Part shown: one piece after another, positions 22,195-34,500 of the stretch | Layout: each line of letters starts with the position of its first letter | How positions within the stretch are numbered: the stretch's first letter is position 1 | Position numbers and translations under genes: made by a program | Notes under the pieces: generated by a model | What the model saw: only the letters and a program-made list of their open reading frames with translations | Databases searched by the model: none | What the model was told of the DNA's origin: nothing | NCBI GenBank assembly: GCA_016858145.1 | Contig: JAEHOE010000141.1 | Location: forward strand, 186,001 to 250,000 | Source: Edaphochlamys debaryana | Taxonomy: Eukaryota; Chlorophyta; Chlorophyceae; Chlamydomonadales | Direction: 5' to 3' | DNA length: 64,000 nucleotides

Positions 22195-22571
22195 GATCCT
22201 GAACAGCACAATGTTTGCAGCTACCGCGTCCCAGCAGGCTGCCTCTCAATCGTGCCGTGCTTGTGTTCTCTTGCACTCAAGTCGCTTGCTCTATACGCAC
22301 ACAGCGAGTGTCAGAGTGGACTAGTAGCTGAACATATGCACTGTTACGGTGTTAATGGGCTCCAAAAGCCCAACCCCGCGAAACTTGCCATTTCTGGTTT
22401 GACCATCACCCATCTCTCTACTCCTGAGGCAAGGCTCGGTGTAACGGCTCTTGATTCATAGCTTGGAGCGCACGGGCTTGGTGTGCTCAGCGCGAGCTCG
22501 GAGAACGGGTCGTCGGCATGGCACCGACCAAAGGGACGCCTGGCCTTTGACGGGAGGCGACAGCTGCCCCA
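22195..22571. promoter_or_regulatory. Shared divergent promoter region of the S1 protein and coiled-coil genes
   Basis: Only 377 bp separate the two start codons, so both promoters and 5' untranslated regions must overlap or abut here. The left half is relatively AT-rich. No defined element can be named from sequence. Confidence 0.5.
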
Positions 22572-25500
22572 ATGGCGTGGCGAGGGAGGCCAGAGGACCA
22601 ATACGATGGTGCGTCACGACCTGCTGCCCGTGCCTCTACCCGCCAAGCCCTTCCTTACCCTCACCCCTCGCCCTCCTCGCAACCCTTCATGCAACTCCAT
22701 GGGTCAAAACAGAATACGACGAGGATGCGGGGTCCCGACACAGTCCGGGCCGCTCCTATGCCCGGCACGCCGCAGCGACAGCACCGTCCTCTGCCGCGCG
22801 CAGCCTGGGCCGGCGCACCACTCCAGCGGCCAGGGCCCGTTCGCAGCAGCCCACACCCCAGCAGGGCGACCGCCGCTGGGAGGGCCGTGACGACCAGTGG
22901 CACCGATCGGGCGGCCGGCGGGCGTCTCCCCTGGACGAGTCTCCCTCGCCGGGGTCCTCCCCCGGGCGCAGCCCCGGAGAGCGGAGCAACCGAGGGCAGA
23001 GGGGCCCTGGGGCGCAGGTGAGGGGGACTCACGGGGGCCCTTCAGGGCGAGGGCATACAGGCCGAATCAGCATGCAGACTCGCAGGTTTACGGCCCCTGG
23101 GCCGCACGACAGACCTTCAACCCCGCACACTCAACCTCCTATCATTCTCGCTCTATAGCCCTTGGCCTTGCCGCCATCACTCTGCCCAGCACGCCCCCGT
23201 ACCTTTCCCCGCCCCCCGCCCTGGCCTGCAGGCCGCGGGGGCCTCACCGCGGGGCCCAGGCGGGGACGTGGAGTCCTTCCTGCTGAGCCTGCCGCTGGGC
23301 TCGGAGCCGGAGGCGGCCGAGGTGGAGGCGCGGGTGGCCGAGCGGCTGTATGCCGAGGCGCAGGCGCGGGCGGCGTTGGAGGCACGCATGAAGCAGTGGT
23401 GGGGGCCCGGGGATGGGTGGAGGGGGCATGGCGGGATCGACAGAGAGCACCCTCGGGTAGAGAGAGGCGGACGGGCGGTGCGGTACGGTGGTACACAGGG
23501 CAAGCGTCGAGGGCTTGCCCACAGTGTCACGGCCGTGGGGATGGCCGCTTGAGTGTGCGGGTGTGCGAATGCGCCGCCGAGGGCTTGATGGTTATCGCTC
23601 TTGAAGGCTGGAAAGAGCCAGACGCGCAAGCATGCCCGCCGTACCGCCCGCAGGTCTGACGTTGCCATGGAGCTGTACGGCATGGTGGCGCAGCGCACAG
23701 CCACCGCCCCCGGCCCCACCTCTACCCCGAACGGAGGGGACCTGGGTCGGCAGGCCGGGGAGCGAGCTTCCAGCGCAGCCGGAGCGCGGGCGGCTGGGGG
23801 GCCGGGCGGTACGGCGGCTGCGTACGGCCAGTCGCACGTGCACGGTGCGTACGGCCTGGGTGGCGAGTCAGGAGTGCACACCCCCTAGTGGCGCCTCCGT
23901 GCTTGTAGCCTGAAAGGCGAGCCCCGCCACCCCTTGCGCTGTGACCCCGCAGATCCTGCCACCCTCTCCACCATCAAAGCCGCAATCGGCGCCTTCGTCC
24001 GCAGCAGCGGCGGCGGCAATGCTGGCGGCAGCCATCCGGGGGGGGCAGGGGCCTTGCGGTTTCAGGCCCCACCGCCCCTGACCCTGGCCTCGCCACTGGA
24101 GACCCCGACCGCCCACCACACTACGCACTCGGCCCGTCCCAACCACCAACCGCAACACTCGCCGTACGGTTACGGCGCGCAGCACCCGGGTTTGACCCCA
24201 GCGCCCCACCACGAGGCGGGGGCCATGGCCACCCCTCGAGGGCCCCTTTTCACCCCCCCTAGCAGCGCTGCACGCCACCAGCCTCAGCCTCTGCCCCATC
24301 AGTCCCAGCACCAAACGGCTCCACCGGTGACACCCCACCCTTCTGACGTTGCGGCTGCTTCTGTAGCAGCAGCGGCTTCTCCACCGCAGGTGGGGCAGGG
24401 GGGGCAGAGCGGCGCGTTGCCGTGGGGCACGTTGCAGCGCGCCCAGCATCTCAGGCGCGAGGTGCGTAGGGCGGTCCCTTGCGCGGGGTGGCGTCTGGAC
24501 GCTCCCAGGCGCAGCTGCAACGCAGGATAGGCCCATTCGTACCTGCTGTCGGCTCTGCACCCCAACTCTTTGCCTCTCCTCTGATGCCCTGCCGTACACA
24601 CAGGTCGCACAGCTGAGAGCCGAGCTGGCAGCGGCGCAGCGCTCCGCCCGTGCGCCCGCGCCGGGCCCCGCCTGGGCCCCACTCGGGCCCGCCGCCAGCC
24701 CCGGTGGCGCGGGGCCGCTGGCCCTGTCTCAGCATCTGGGGACACCGGGTCATGCCGCCGCTGCAGCCGGAGGCAGGGGGGGTGGCGGCGGCGGCTACGG
24801 CCTGAGTGGCGGCGGCGGCGGCGGCGGCGGAGTGGACCCCGAGAGGGAGCGTGAGCTGGCGGCGGCTGTGATGCTGCAGGCGGCCCTCATGCCCAGGGTA
24901 GGGTTGGGGTCAGGGTCAACGGGCTGGACCGGGCTGAAGAACGTGCGGCCTGACGGTTCGGTTGGGTGGGGTTGTACCGCCCTGACACGTGTTGCTGCTG
25001 TCTCCTCGGGCCGCTGCGCCTGGGTGCTGCAAGAGACGCCCCAAACTGCTCACAACAATCCGCCTGCTCCTGTGCCTCAGACCGGCACGCCCCTGGGCTC
25101 AATCGCGCTGCTGCCCCCCTACGCGGGCCAGGAGGGCGGCGGCAGTGCGCTGGTGGGCGCTCTCAAGGCAGAGCTGGAGGTGGCGCGGGCGGCGGTGGCG
25201 GAGCGGGCGGCCCAGGTGTGGGCACACGCGCGGACGGACACCTCTCAGACACTTGCAACGCTGCCCGTCACGCTTGGCCCATGCTGATGTGTTGCCCCAC
25301 CCCCTCCGCCTGCAGGCGGCTGCGGCCGCGGACGAGGCTCAGCGGTTGCGGCGGGCGCTGCTGGACGCTGAGATCGAGCTGCAGCAGGCGGCGGTGGCGG
25401 GGGAGGCGGCCAGGAGGCGCCTGACCCAGGTAGGCTGGCGGGGGGGGGGGGGGACGCTCGCGCGGGGCCAGGGCCGATAAGGCTGTGGGGGGGAGGGGCA

Positions 25501-28500
25501 GCGGCGGCTGGGTCCGATTATGCGCCTAGGCAGTGCCGTTTCAGAGCCCGGAGACTAGAGATGTGGGGCGGGCGGCCAGAGAGAGGCATGGAGCCTTCGT
25601 TTGCGGGGTCATTTCCTGCTGGCCCCCCTCTTGTCAGGCCGAGGACGAGGCCGCCGCACTGCGGGCCGCCAGCGGGCGCCTGTCCGCGCAGCTGGAGGCG
25701 GAGAAGGGGCGCGCGGCGGCGGTGGCGGGCGCCGTCAGCGGCAAGGAGGAAGAGGTGCGTCCGGGGGCGGCCCCCGCGTGTGTGTGCGTTTGCTCAGAAG
25801 CGCGCGGCCAAGCGCCCGGGTCCGCTGTTTGACCCCCTCATGTGGATAGCGCCTCCTCTGCAACGGATCATGGACAACCTGACCACGTCCCGTGACTTGA
25901 ACGGGAAGGGTATGTTGACCTCCATGGGTATGGCGACCACGCGAGTCATTCCCACCCCACAGGCCGCCACCATGCGGCAGGCGCTGGCCTCGGCCCACGC
26001 GGAGCTGTCCCTGGCCCGGGCCGAGCTGGCGGCCAGGGGGGTGGAGGCGGCGGAGCTGGGGCAGCGCCTGGCGGCACGCAGCGCCGAGCTGGCGGCGGCG
26101 CAGGCAGCGGCGACGGCGCTGCGGGGCGCGGCAGCGGAGGTGCGTCCGAGGGCTGCGACGGAGTCATGAAGGGGAAGGGGCGCGCAGTGCTCACCGCCAC
26201 GCGCCCTGCTCAAATGCACTCCTCTGCCTGGCATGCGGCCACTACTCTTCTCACAGTCGCACTCACTCCCCCGCCTACACGAGCAGCCCGTCACCCACCG
26301 CCCGCCCTCCTCCCTTCCATGCCCGTAGGCCCACGTGCTGCCCCTGGCCCAGGCGGAGCGGGACGCCGCCACCCGCCGGGCCGAGCAGCTGGCGGTGGAG
26401 CTGGCGGCAACCAGGGAGGAGTTGCGGAGAGCCCAGGCGGCGGCGGCGGCGGTGCCGCCAGCGGACGCGCGGGCGACGGCGGCGACGGTGGCGGCGCTGC
26501 AGAAGCGCTTGGCGGAAGAGGTGGCGGCGGCGGGGGCGGCGCGGCGGCGGGCGGATGACCTGGCGGCGACGCTCGAGGAGGAGCGGCGGCGGCGGGCGGA
26601 GGAGGTCGGCGAGCTGCAGGCGACGGCGGCGGTGGCGGCGGCGGAGCAGCTGGGCGCCGCGCAGGGGGAGGTGGCGGCACTGCGAAGGCAGCTGGCGGAG
26701 GCGATGGCAACGGCCAAAGGCGAGCGAGAGGCGACCGAGAACGCAGCAGGCGCACGGCTCACCGAGCTGACGGCCCGCCTGGCGGAGGCCACGGCCCGCG
26801 CCCAGATGACGGCGGCCGAGCGGGACGCAGCGGCGGCGGCGGCCGCTGCCGCCGCCGCTGAGGCGGCGGCACACCAGTCTGCCTGGGAGGCGGAGCGACG
26901 CGGGCTGGAGGCGGCGGCGGCAGCGAAGGCGCTGGCGGCGGCGGAGGCACCGTACATGGCCGAGCTCGGTCGGCTGAGGGCCGCCCTGGAGACTGAGCGC
27001 TACTCTCGCCAGGAGGCCGAGGAGGCCGCGGCCGAGGCGGCCGCGCGCGAGGCCACGGCAACGGCCGCCCAGTCCGCCGCCGCTGCTACCGCTGCGGCCG
27101 CCGCTGCGGCGGCGGCGTCAGCTGATATGGCGGTGCTCCGGACAGAGCTGGCGGCAGCACGAGATGCCGCTGCCGCGTCGGCGGCGGAGGCCGACGCCCT
27201 GCGCAGCCAGCTGTTAAAGGCTCAGTCGGCCGCCGCTGCCGCGGCGTCCAGCTCAGCAGCAGACGCTGCCGCTGAAGCCGAGGCCCTACTCTCACAGGTC
27301 CAGTCGCTACAGGAGGAGCTGTCGGGCCTGCAGGCGCTGAACGCGCAGCACGCACAGCACCTGGCGGACGCCGAGGCCAGCGCACAGCACGCCGCAGCGC
27401 AGCACGCCGCGGCGCTGCAGCAGCTCAGCACGCAGCACGCACAGCACGTGGCGGGCCTGGAGCAGCAGGCCGCCGAGACCCACGGCGCACTGGTGGCGTT
27501 GGCGGGCCGCAGCCAAGAGCTTGTGCGCGAGAACGCCGCCCTTCGAGCCCAGCTGGAGTCGTCCCAGCAAGAGACACTACTGGAGGCAGCCGCCGCTAGC
27601 TCAGGCGCAAGCGCCACCCCTCCTGCGGACAGCGCGCTCACCAAGGGGGCGGGCGTGCAGGCGAATGAGGCAGGGACTAGGGCGGAAGCGGGTGAGGGCG
27701 GGCAGGGCACCGAGGCGCAGGCAGCGGCAGTGGCCAAGGCGCGTGCCGCGCAGGCGGCGGCTGAGGCTCGGGTTGCTGAGCTTGAGGGCACCGCCGCGAG
27801 TCTCCGTCAGGAGCTAGCGGAGGCGGCAGGGCGCGCGGCGACGGCGGAGGCTGAGCTCGTAGCCGCACGAGCCGCGGGCCCGGCGGCGGCGCCGGCGGCA
27901 GGTGACGCTGCGGCGGCGGCGGCGGCGCGGGTGGCGGAGCTGGAGGACCTGGTCTGGGATCTCCGGCAGGAGCTGGCGGAGGCTGCGCAGAGGGTGGCGG
28001 AGGCGGAGGCCGCGGCGCGGAGCGCTGCCGCCGCCGCCGCCACCGGCTCCAGCCGTGGCAGCGAGGCGGACGCTGAGGATGCGACGCTGCATTCTGCAGC
28101 TCAGAGGCTGGCCGAGCTCGAAGCGGCGGTGGCTCAAGCCAGGCAGAGGGAGGAGCATCTGACTACCAGCCTGGCCGACAGCGTACGGCAGTGTACGGAG
28201 CAGGCGGGCACCATCGTACGGCTGCAGGTGCGGGGGCCAGGGCTCCTCCTTCTGAACACCTGCGTCCACGCGCCCTCACTTTGCGGTTCCGACCCTCACC
28301 CGGACCCCGTGCGCCGCGCTCTACCCTGCGGTTGCTTTTGGGTTGCTTCAACTCGCTCACGCCCTTGCCCGCACCCGCGCCCTCTGCAGGAGGAGCTGCA
28401 CGCAGCTGAGCAGCTGCAGCAGCGGGTGGTGGCGGGCCTCAGCCGGGTGGCCAGCACCGGGGCGCTGGGGTCGGTGGCGGCGGCGGCAGCAGCCGCAGTC

Positions 28501-31500
28501 TCTGGCGGCGGCGCAGACTCGAGCGCAGCAGCTGCCGAGCCTGGCGTCAGCGCAGGCAGCGGTGGCGGCAGCGGCGCCGCCAGGCTAGCGGTGGTGATCG
28601 AGGGGCACGTGTCGGAGGCCGGCGCCGCCGACGGCAGCGGCGGCGGAGCGTACGGCAGCCCGACGGCGCCGTCGCCTCGGCACCTGCGGGCGGCGCTATC
28701 CGTCGCGCGGCAACGGGTAGGTTGGTTTACCCGCACCCTTGGCCGTTGGTTGCCCGTGCTGCGATGCAGCCTGACCCATCCCGCGATCGCATGCGCATGC
28801 TGTTGTGGTGACGGTATGTTGTTTCCGTCCCAACTCCTGTTGCCCCCGCTCACAGATCGCCGCCCTGGAGGAGCAGGTCGTGGAGCAGTCGGCGGCAGCC
28901 GCCGCCGCCGCGGCCGAGTCGGACCGCCTGGCGGCGCAGCTGGCGGCGGCGGCGGCGGCAGTGGCGGCGTCCGCCTCCGCCGCGCAGGAGGGCGCGCAGG
29001 CGGAGGCCAGCCTCACGCTGGAGCGCACGGCAATGGAGCAGCAGCTGGCGGCGGCGCAGGTGGGGCCGGGGGCCTCGCTTACGGTACACAGAGTCCTTGC
29101 GCAGGGACCTGGGCGCACCATGCTTGCAAGCATCTCGCCTAGATGGAGCGCTGCCCAAGGCGTTTGTATCCTTGCGATGATGCCGCTCGCGTAACCGCGA
29201 AACCCTTTATGTGGGTGCCCTCACGCCAGGCCATGATCCGCGACCAGACCGCTCAGCTGGAGGCGCTGAAGGCGGAGCTGGCCGGTGCGGTGCGGCGGCC
29301 GGGGGGGCCCGGCTCGCCCTCCGCCGCCGCTGGCGCCGCCGGCTGCGGCCTGAGCCTGGGGCCCGGGCGGAGCCGGCCACCGGCCCTCATGCTCGGCTCC
29401 TCGGGGGGCGCAGAGGTGCGTTGTGAGGGGTAATGTTGTATTCCAACTATGGCTCCTAACGTGATGTAGCATTGTCCTACCTCGTGTCACGCTCTCGTCC
29501 CGCCGCAGGCCTCCGCGTTCCACGCCTCGCCCGGTGCCGGCCCCTTCTCACCCTCCGGCCCCCGGCCGTTCTCGCCCTCCGCCGCTGCCGCCGTTGCGGC
29601 CATCGCCGCGGCGGCGGGAGAGGAGCTCGCCAGAGCACTCAGCGGCGCTGGGGCGGAGCCGGAGCCCGGCAGCGCGCTGGGCCGCGCCCCCAGTGCATCG
29701 CTGGCTGCCGCCGGGGCGACGGGGTGGGAGGAGCGCGCGAGGGCGGCGGAGGCGGCTGTGACGGAGCTATCTCTACGGCTAGAGGCTTCTGGCGCGGAGA
29801 TAGAGGTGGGGAAGGGGAGGGGAGCTCGGTCCGAGGGAAGATACGCGGTTCGGAAAGGTACAGTCCGAAGGCTTTACCCGCGTGCAACTGACAGGACAAA
29901 ACCTTCTCTCCATCCTGGATCGTCGCAGAGGCTGAGGGCCGAGCTGGCAGCGGCACACGAGGCGCTGAAGACAGCGCAGGCTGCCGCCGTGGCCGCCGCA
30001 AACGCTGCTGCTTCAGGGGGGACGGCTGCAGTGGCGGCGGCTGGCGAGGGCGCCGGGGCTGGGCCGCCGACCGAGGCGCTCGCGGCCGAAGTGCGGAAGC
30101 AGGTGCGGGGAGTCACTGAGAACCGGCAAATGCTTTACTTGATCTGGGACTTCCTCTGGCCCTCTATGCCCCCCAAAGTCTGCAGGAAGACGGGCCGCGC
30201 GACGTTCGGAGTTCTGGGACACGTCACTTTCATACAATCACGACATGTACGGCATGGCTGCCCCCTCAGGCCCAGGAGCTGACGGCCCTTCGCGAGGAGC
30301 GGGGCTTGCTGATGGTGCAGCTGCAGGTGCGAGCCGGGGACCCGGGGGCGGGGCTTCAAAGGGGGGTTTAGGGTTTGGGATGTCGTCCACATCAGCGATG
30401 CGTGCCGTGCACTGGAAGAGGGTTGTGAACTCAGGTCGGGCCAGGCCGACACCAAACGCCGAAACTTGATAGGGCCGACCGACGGGCTAACGCCCACCGT
30501 TCCGCTGCCCGTGCTCCGTAGGCCGCCGAGGAGGAGGCCGTCAGCGCCGAGATGCGGTCGCAGGCGCGGGTGAGAGGCAAGGGGTGGTTGGATGATGACA
30601 ATGAGGTTGTCCGGGAGCGGCGGGCGGTATCAACCGCTTCCCCCCACATCTCTCAACCTGCCATCTGAGTTAGCCGTAGACCAAGCGCACAACCCCATCC
30701 CGCTGCCCCCGGGCAGATCGACGACCGCCTGAGCCAGGAGCAGGCCCGGCGGTCGGTGGAGATGGAGGGCCTGCGCCGGCGGGCGGCGGAGGCGGAGGAG
30801 GCGGCGCGCCAGGTGCGTGGGACGCCGGGCGGAAGGCAGGGTATAGCCCGGGTCGCGCTGCCGGTTTGCGGTGTGTCGGAGCACTGTCGCCGGCTGCCCG
30901 ACATGCATGCAGTGCGGCGTATGCTGCGGTCCTCGCTTCACCCCGTACCTAACCTTCAAACCCCTCATGCCCTCGCTTTCCCCCCAGGCCCAGGCCCGTG
31001 TGGCTGAGCTGTCGGACGAGGTGCAGCGGCTGAGGGCTGAGGTGCGCGGACCTTGGGACGGGGGAAGGGGCCGTTGACGTGCACCGTTTTTAGCCTGCGC
31101 CTGACCTCACCTGCGGCTGTGGTGTCCGCTTGCCCCTCTCTCCACTGCCATTCTGCAGCTTGGCCAGCGGTCGGACGAGCTGCAGGCCCTTGGGGCGGAG
31201 GCGGCGGAGCTGAGGGCGCAGCTGCAGGCGAGCTGGGGGTCTGCCGTGAGGGCCGGGTGGGGGGCGCGTGAGGGGCGCAGGCTAGGGGCGCACGGGTGCC
31301 TTGCCGCCCTGGCTTGCGACGGCGCCAAAGGATCAAGGAGCGCACCGGCACCAGCGCGTGGTCACTTTTGTACACAAGGTGTTCTGCTCCCCGACCCCTT
31401 CGCCCGCTGCAGTCCGGCGGCGACGGAGCGTCCATGGTGGCTGCGCTGAGGGCTGACCTGGCGGCGGCGGAGGCAGCGGCGGCGCAGCGCGCGGCGGCGG

Positions 31501-34500
31501 CGCAGGCGGCGGCGGAGGCGGCAGCGCGGGCCGAGGCGGAGGCCGCGGGCAGGGGCGAGCGGGTGCTGGAGCTGGAGTCAGCGGTGGAGAGGCTGCAGGT
31601 GAGCCGGGGCTGTGAACAGCTTGTTGAACAGCCTGCTCCGATGGTACTCGTCCAGTATTATGGCTTAGTCATGCTTACCGGAACCTTCTCCAACCCCCTC
31701 CAAACTGCAGGACGCGCTCTCAGCTGCAGTGGCCGCCGACATTTCCTCGGCCGTCTCCTCCGCCGTGTCGTCGGCCGCCGCCCACTCGCTCCAAGCCGCC
31801 ACAGCCGCCTTCACACCCGCCGCTGCCGCCGCCGCCATCGGCGCTGCGGCCGCCGGGGACAGCGCCTCCCGCGCCCCCGGCAGCAGCGGCGGGCGCGGCA
31901 GCAGCGGTGGCAGGCTGGAGCCGTTTGGCTCCGTAACGCCTACACGCGACAGCCCGTCGACGTCTGTATCTGAAAGCCCCGGGACCGGCGACCGGCCTGG
32001 CTTCGCTGCCGGCGGCGGCGGTTTCTTCCTGGATGCTGTGCCGGAAGATGAGCCGATGGCCGTTGGTGAAGCTGGTTTTGATGGTACGGCAATGTACGAC
32101 GAGGATGACGCGGCGTACGGCAACGGCGGTGGCCGGCAGGGGCGGCACTCGGAGGAGGTCCTCGCGGCCAGCTTTGGCGAGCAGCTCCCGCCGCCCGAGC
32201 AGCTGAGGATGCAGCCCCACCACCCTCATCCCCACCCCCACCTCCACCCGCACCACGACCCCGAACAACCCCACCCCAACCACCAGCAGCCCCCACACCA
32301 ACCGCCGCCACAGCACCAACCGCAGCAGCAGGCCCCTGCCTCGCCCGCTCGGTCGCCTTCCCCGGCATCCCCTCCCCAGCCGCCCCACTACCACCCTCCC
32401 CAGCCAGCCCACGCCCACGCCCTACTCCAGGCCCAGGCCGGGCAGCCCCACAGCCGCGCCGCCTCCCTCCGACGCGCCGAGGCCGAGGCCGCCCTGCCCA
32501 CAGTGACCGAGGAGGAGGACGAAGAGTTCACCCTGCGCCGCCATCTGCCCGTGCATTCGGTATCGGATGCGTACGACAGTAACCGCTCGGGTGACAGCCG
32601 TAACCGCCATGATGACTCGCGCGGAGATGGCGCATCACGCGACGTGTACGACGATCTCGAGCCGGGGTTCTACGAGCGGGGAGGCGTGTTTCAGAAGCCG
32701 CCCTGGGAGGCAGACAGCGAGGAGGAGCAAGAGGGAGGCGCGGACACAGCCGGCCCTCCTGCAGGCAAGGAGGGCGAGGGGCGTAGCGAGGGCTGGGCGG
32801 CGGCAGGCGACGCGGCTGCCGCCGCTGCGACCTTGAGCGGAGACGATGGAGCTGCGGGGGAGGAGGCCCCGGACGATGACGATGGGAGCAGCAGCATCGA
32901 GTTCCAACTGCACCGCCGCCAACCGTCGGAGCACTCGGACCAACGGCCCATCATCCAACTGCCTGTCGTACAGCCGTCCCAACCGCCGCAGCACCACCAC
33001 GGCACCCACCGGCAACAGGCGGCCGCCAACCACCCTAACCGCCGGTCGGGCGGCCAGCACGCATGGTTTGAGGATGGCGTTGGCGGGGAGGAAGCCGAAC
33101 GGCCTGACACGTCATCACAGCCCTGGCCGTACAACGACGACCGCAATCATGTAGATGCGTACGGCAACGTCGTACACGGGGAAGTGGATGACTTCGGAGA
33201 GCCCTACCAGGCGGCAGCGCCAGCCCGCTTCAAGTCAGCCAAGGGCCCTGCTGCCAACGCCGGGGCTGAGGGCAGCGCCGCTGCCCGGCGCCGCATCAGC
33301 TCGCCAGGGCCCTTCACCGCCGCCGCCGCCGCTGCGGCCGCCGTTAGCGCCAGCGCCGCGCACACGCGAGCCGGCGGCGCCGCCACTGGCGGCGGCGGCT
33401 TCAGCTTCTCAGAGCACGAGGCGGTGCTGGCGGAGGTGGAGGCAGCACTGAGCCGACGCGAGGGTGCTAACACGGGCAGCAGCGCCACCAGCATGCGGTA
33501 CGACAGCAGTGGCGGCGGCGCCGGCGGCAGCAGCTTCGGCCATGCCGACGGGGGCGGCAGCGCCGGCGGGAGCTGGGGCTACGGGTACGAGCCGCAGTAC
33601 GAGCAGTACGGCGAGGACGAGGAGGTGGACGAGAGTCCCATGGGCTCCATCGCGGCCCAGGAGTCCGACATCCAGGAGCTCAGGTGCGGCTGAAGGACTT
33701 CTGGGCTCAAGGTCTGGCTTAGTTCCACTGACGCAAGCGGTCCGCAGGCTTCACATCGCTTCCTCTCGTGCACGAAAGGGTATGCAATGGGTGGCTCCGT
33801 CGCGCACTCTGGAGACATCACCTCGTACAGAGTGGCCTTACAGCCTTCCACCCACTTCCAATCCAGGAACCACTCCACTAAACTTCCACCCAGCTCCTAT
33901 CTATAACACATTCGCCCGTGCCCGACCACCCACTCTCCCGCCCAACCCCCAGGGAGCAGCTGCGCCAGCTCGAGCACATGCTGCGCCCCGCCGCCGCTGC
34001 GCCGCCGCCGCCGCCTCCCCGTGCGACCGCTCCCTCTGGCGGCACTGGCGGCGCCGCCGGCACCCCCTCCTCCCACTTGTACCCCGCGGGGCAGGGCTCG
34101 GCCTTCTCCACCCCAGCCACGACCCCAGGCGGCGGCGGTGGTGGCAACGGTCTTTGGGCACAGTACACATCCGCCGCAGCCGCGGGCGGCAGCACCACCG
34201 CCGCCGCTACGGCCGCCGCAGCCGCCACTGTAGCCGCTGCGGGCGGCGCCGCGTCCGGCTCTGCCGCCCCCCGCACCCCCGCCCCAACGCCCCTCACTCG
34301 CTCCGCCGCCCCCAGCCGTCGCATCTCCGGGGCTGCGTCATCACTGAACCGGCTGCCGTCGGCGTTGCCGCCTCCGCTGCCGGCCACGACCGGCCGCGTT
34401 GGCAACCGAGCGGTCCCTCGCCACTCCGAGCCCGGGCCCACCGGGGCCCGCATGAGTCAGGGCGCCTGGGAGCACGCGCCTTTCGCGTCGCAGGCCCAGG

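Noticed and set aside
25794..26957. 387-codon minus-strand frame rich in Ala and Ser
   Set aside because: It is the antisense of a well-supported coiled-coil exon; GC-rich repetitive codons keep the opposite strand open. No domain or splice structure of its own.
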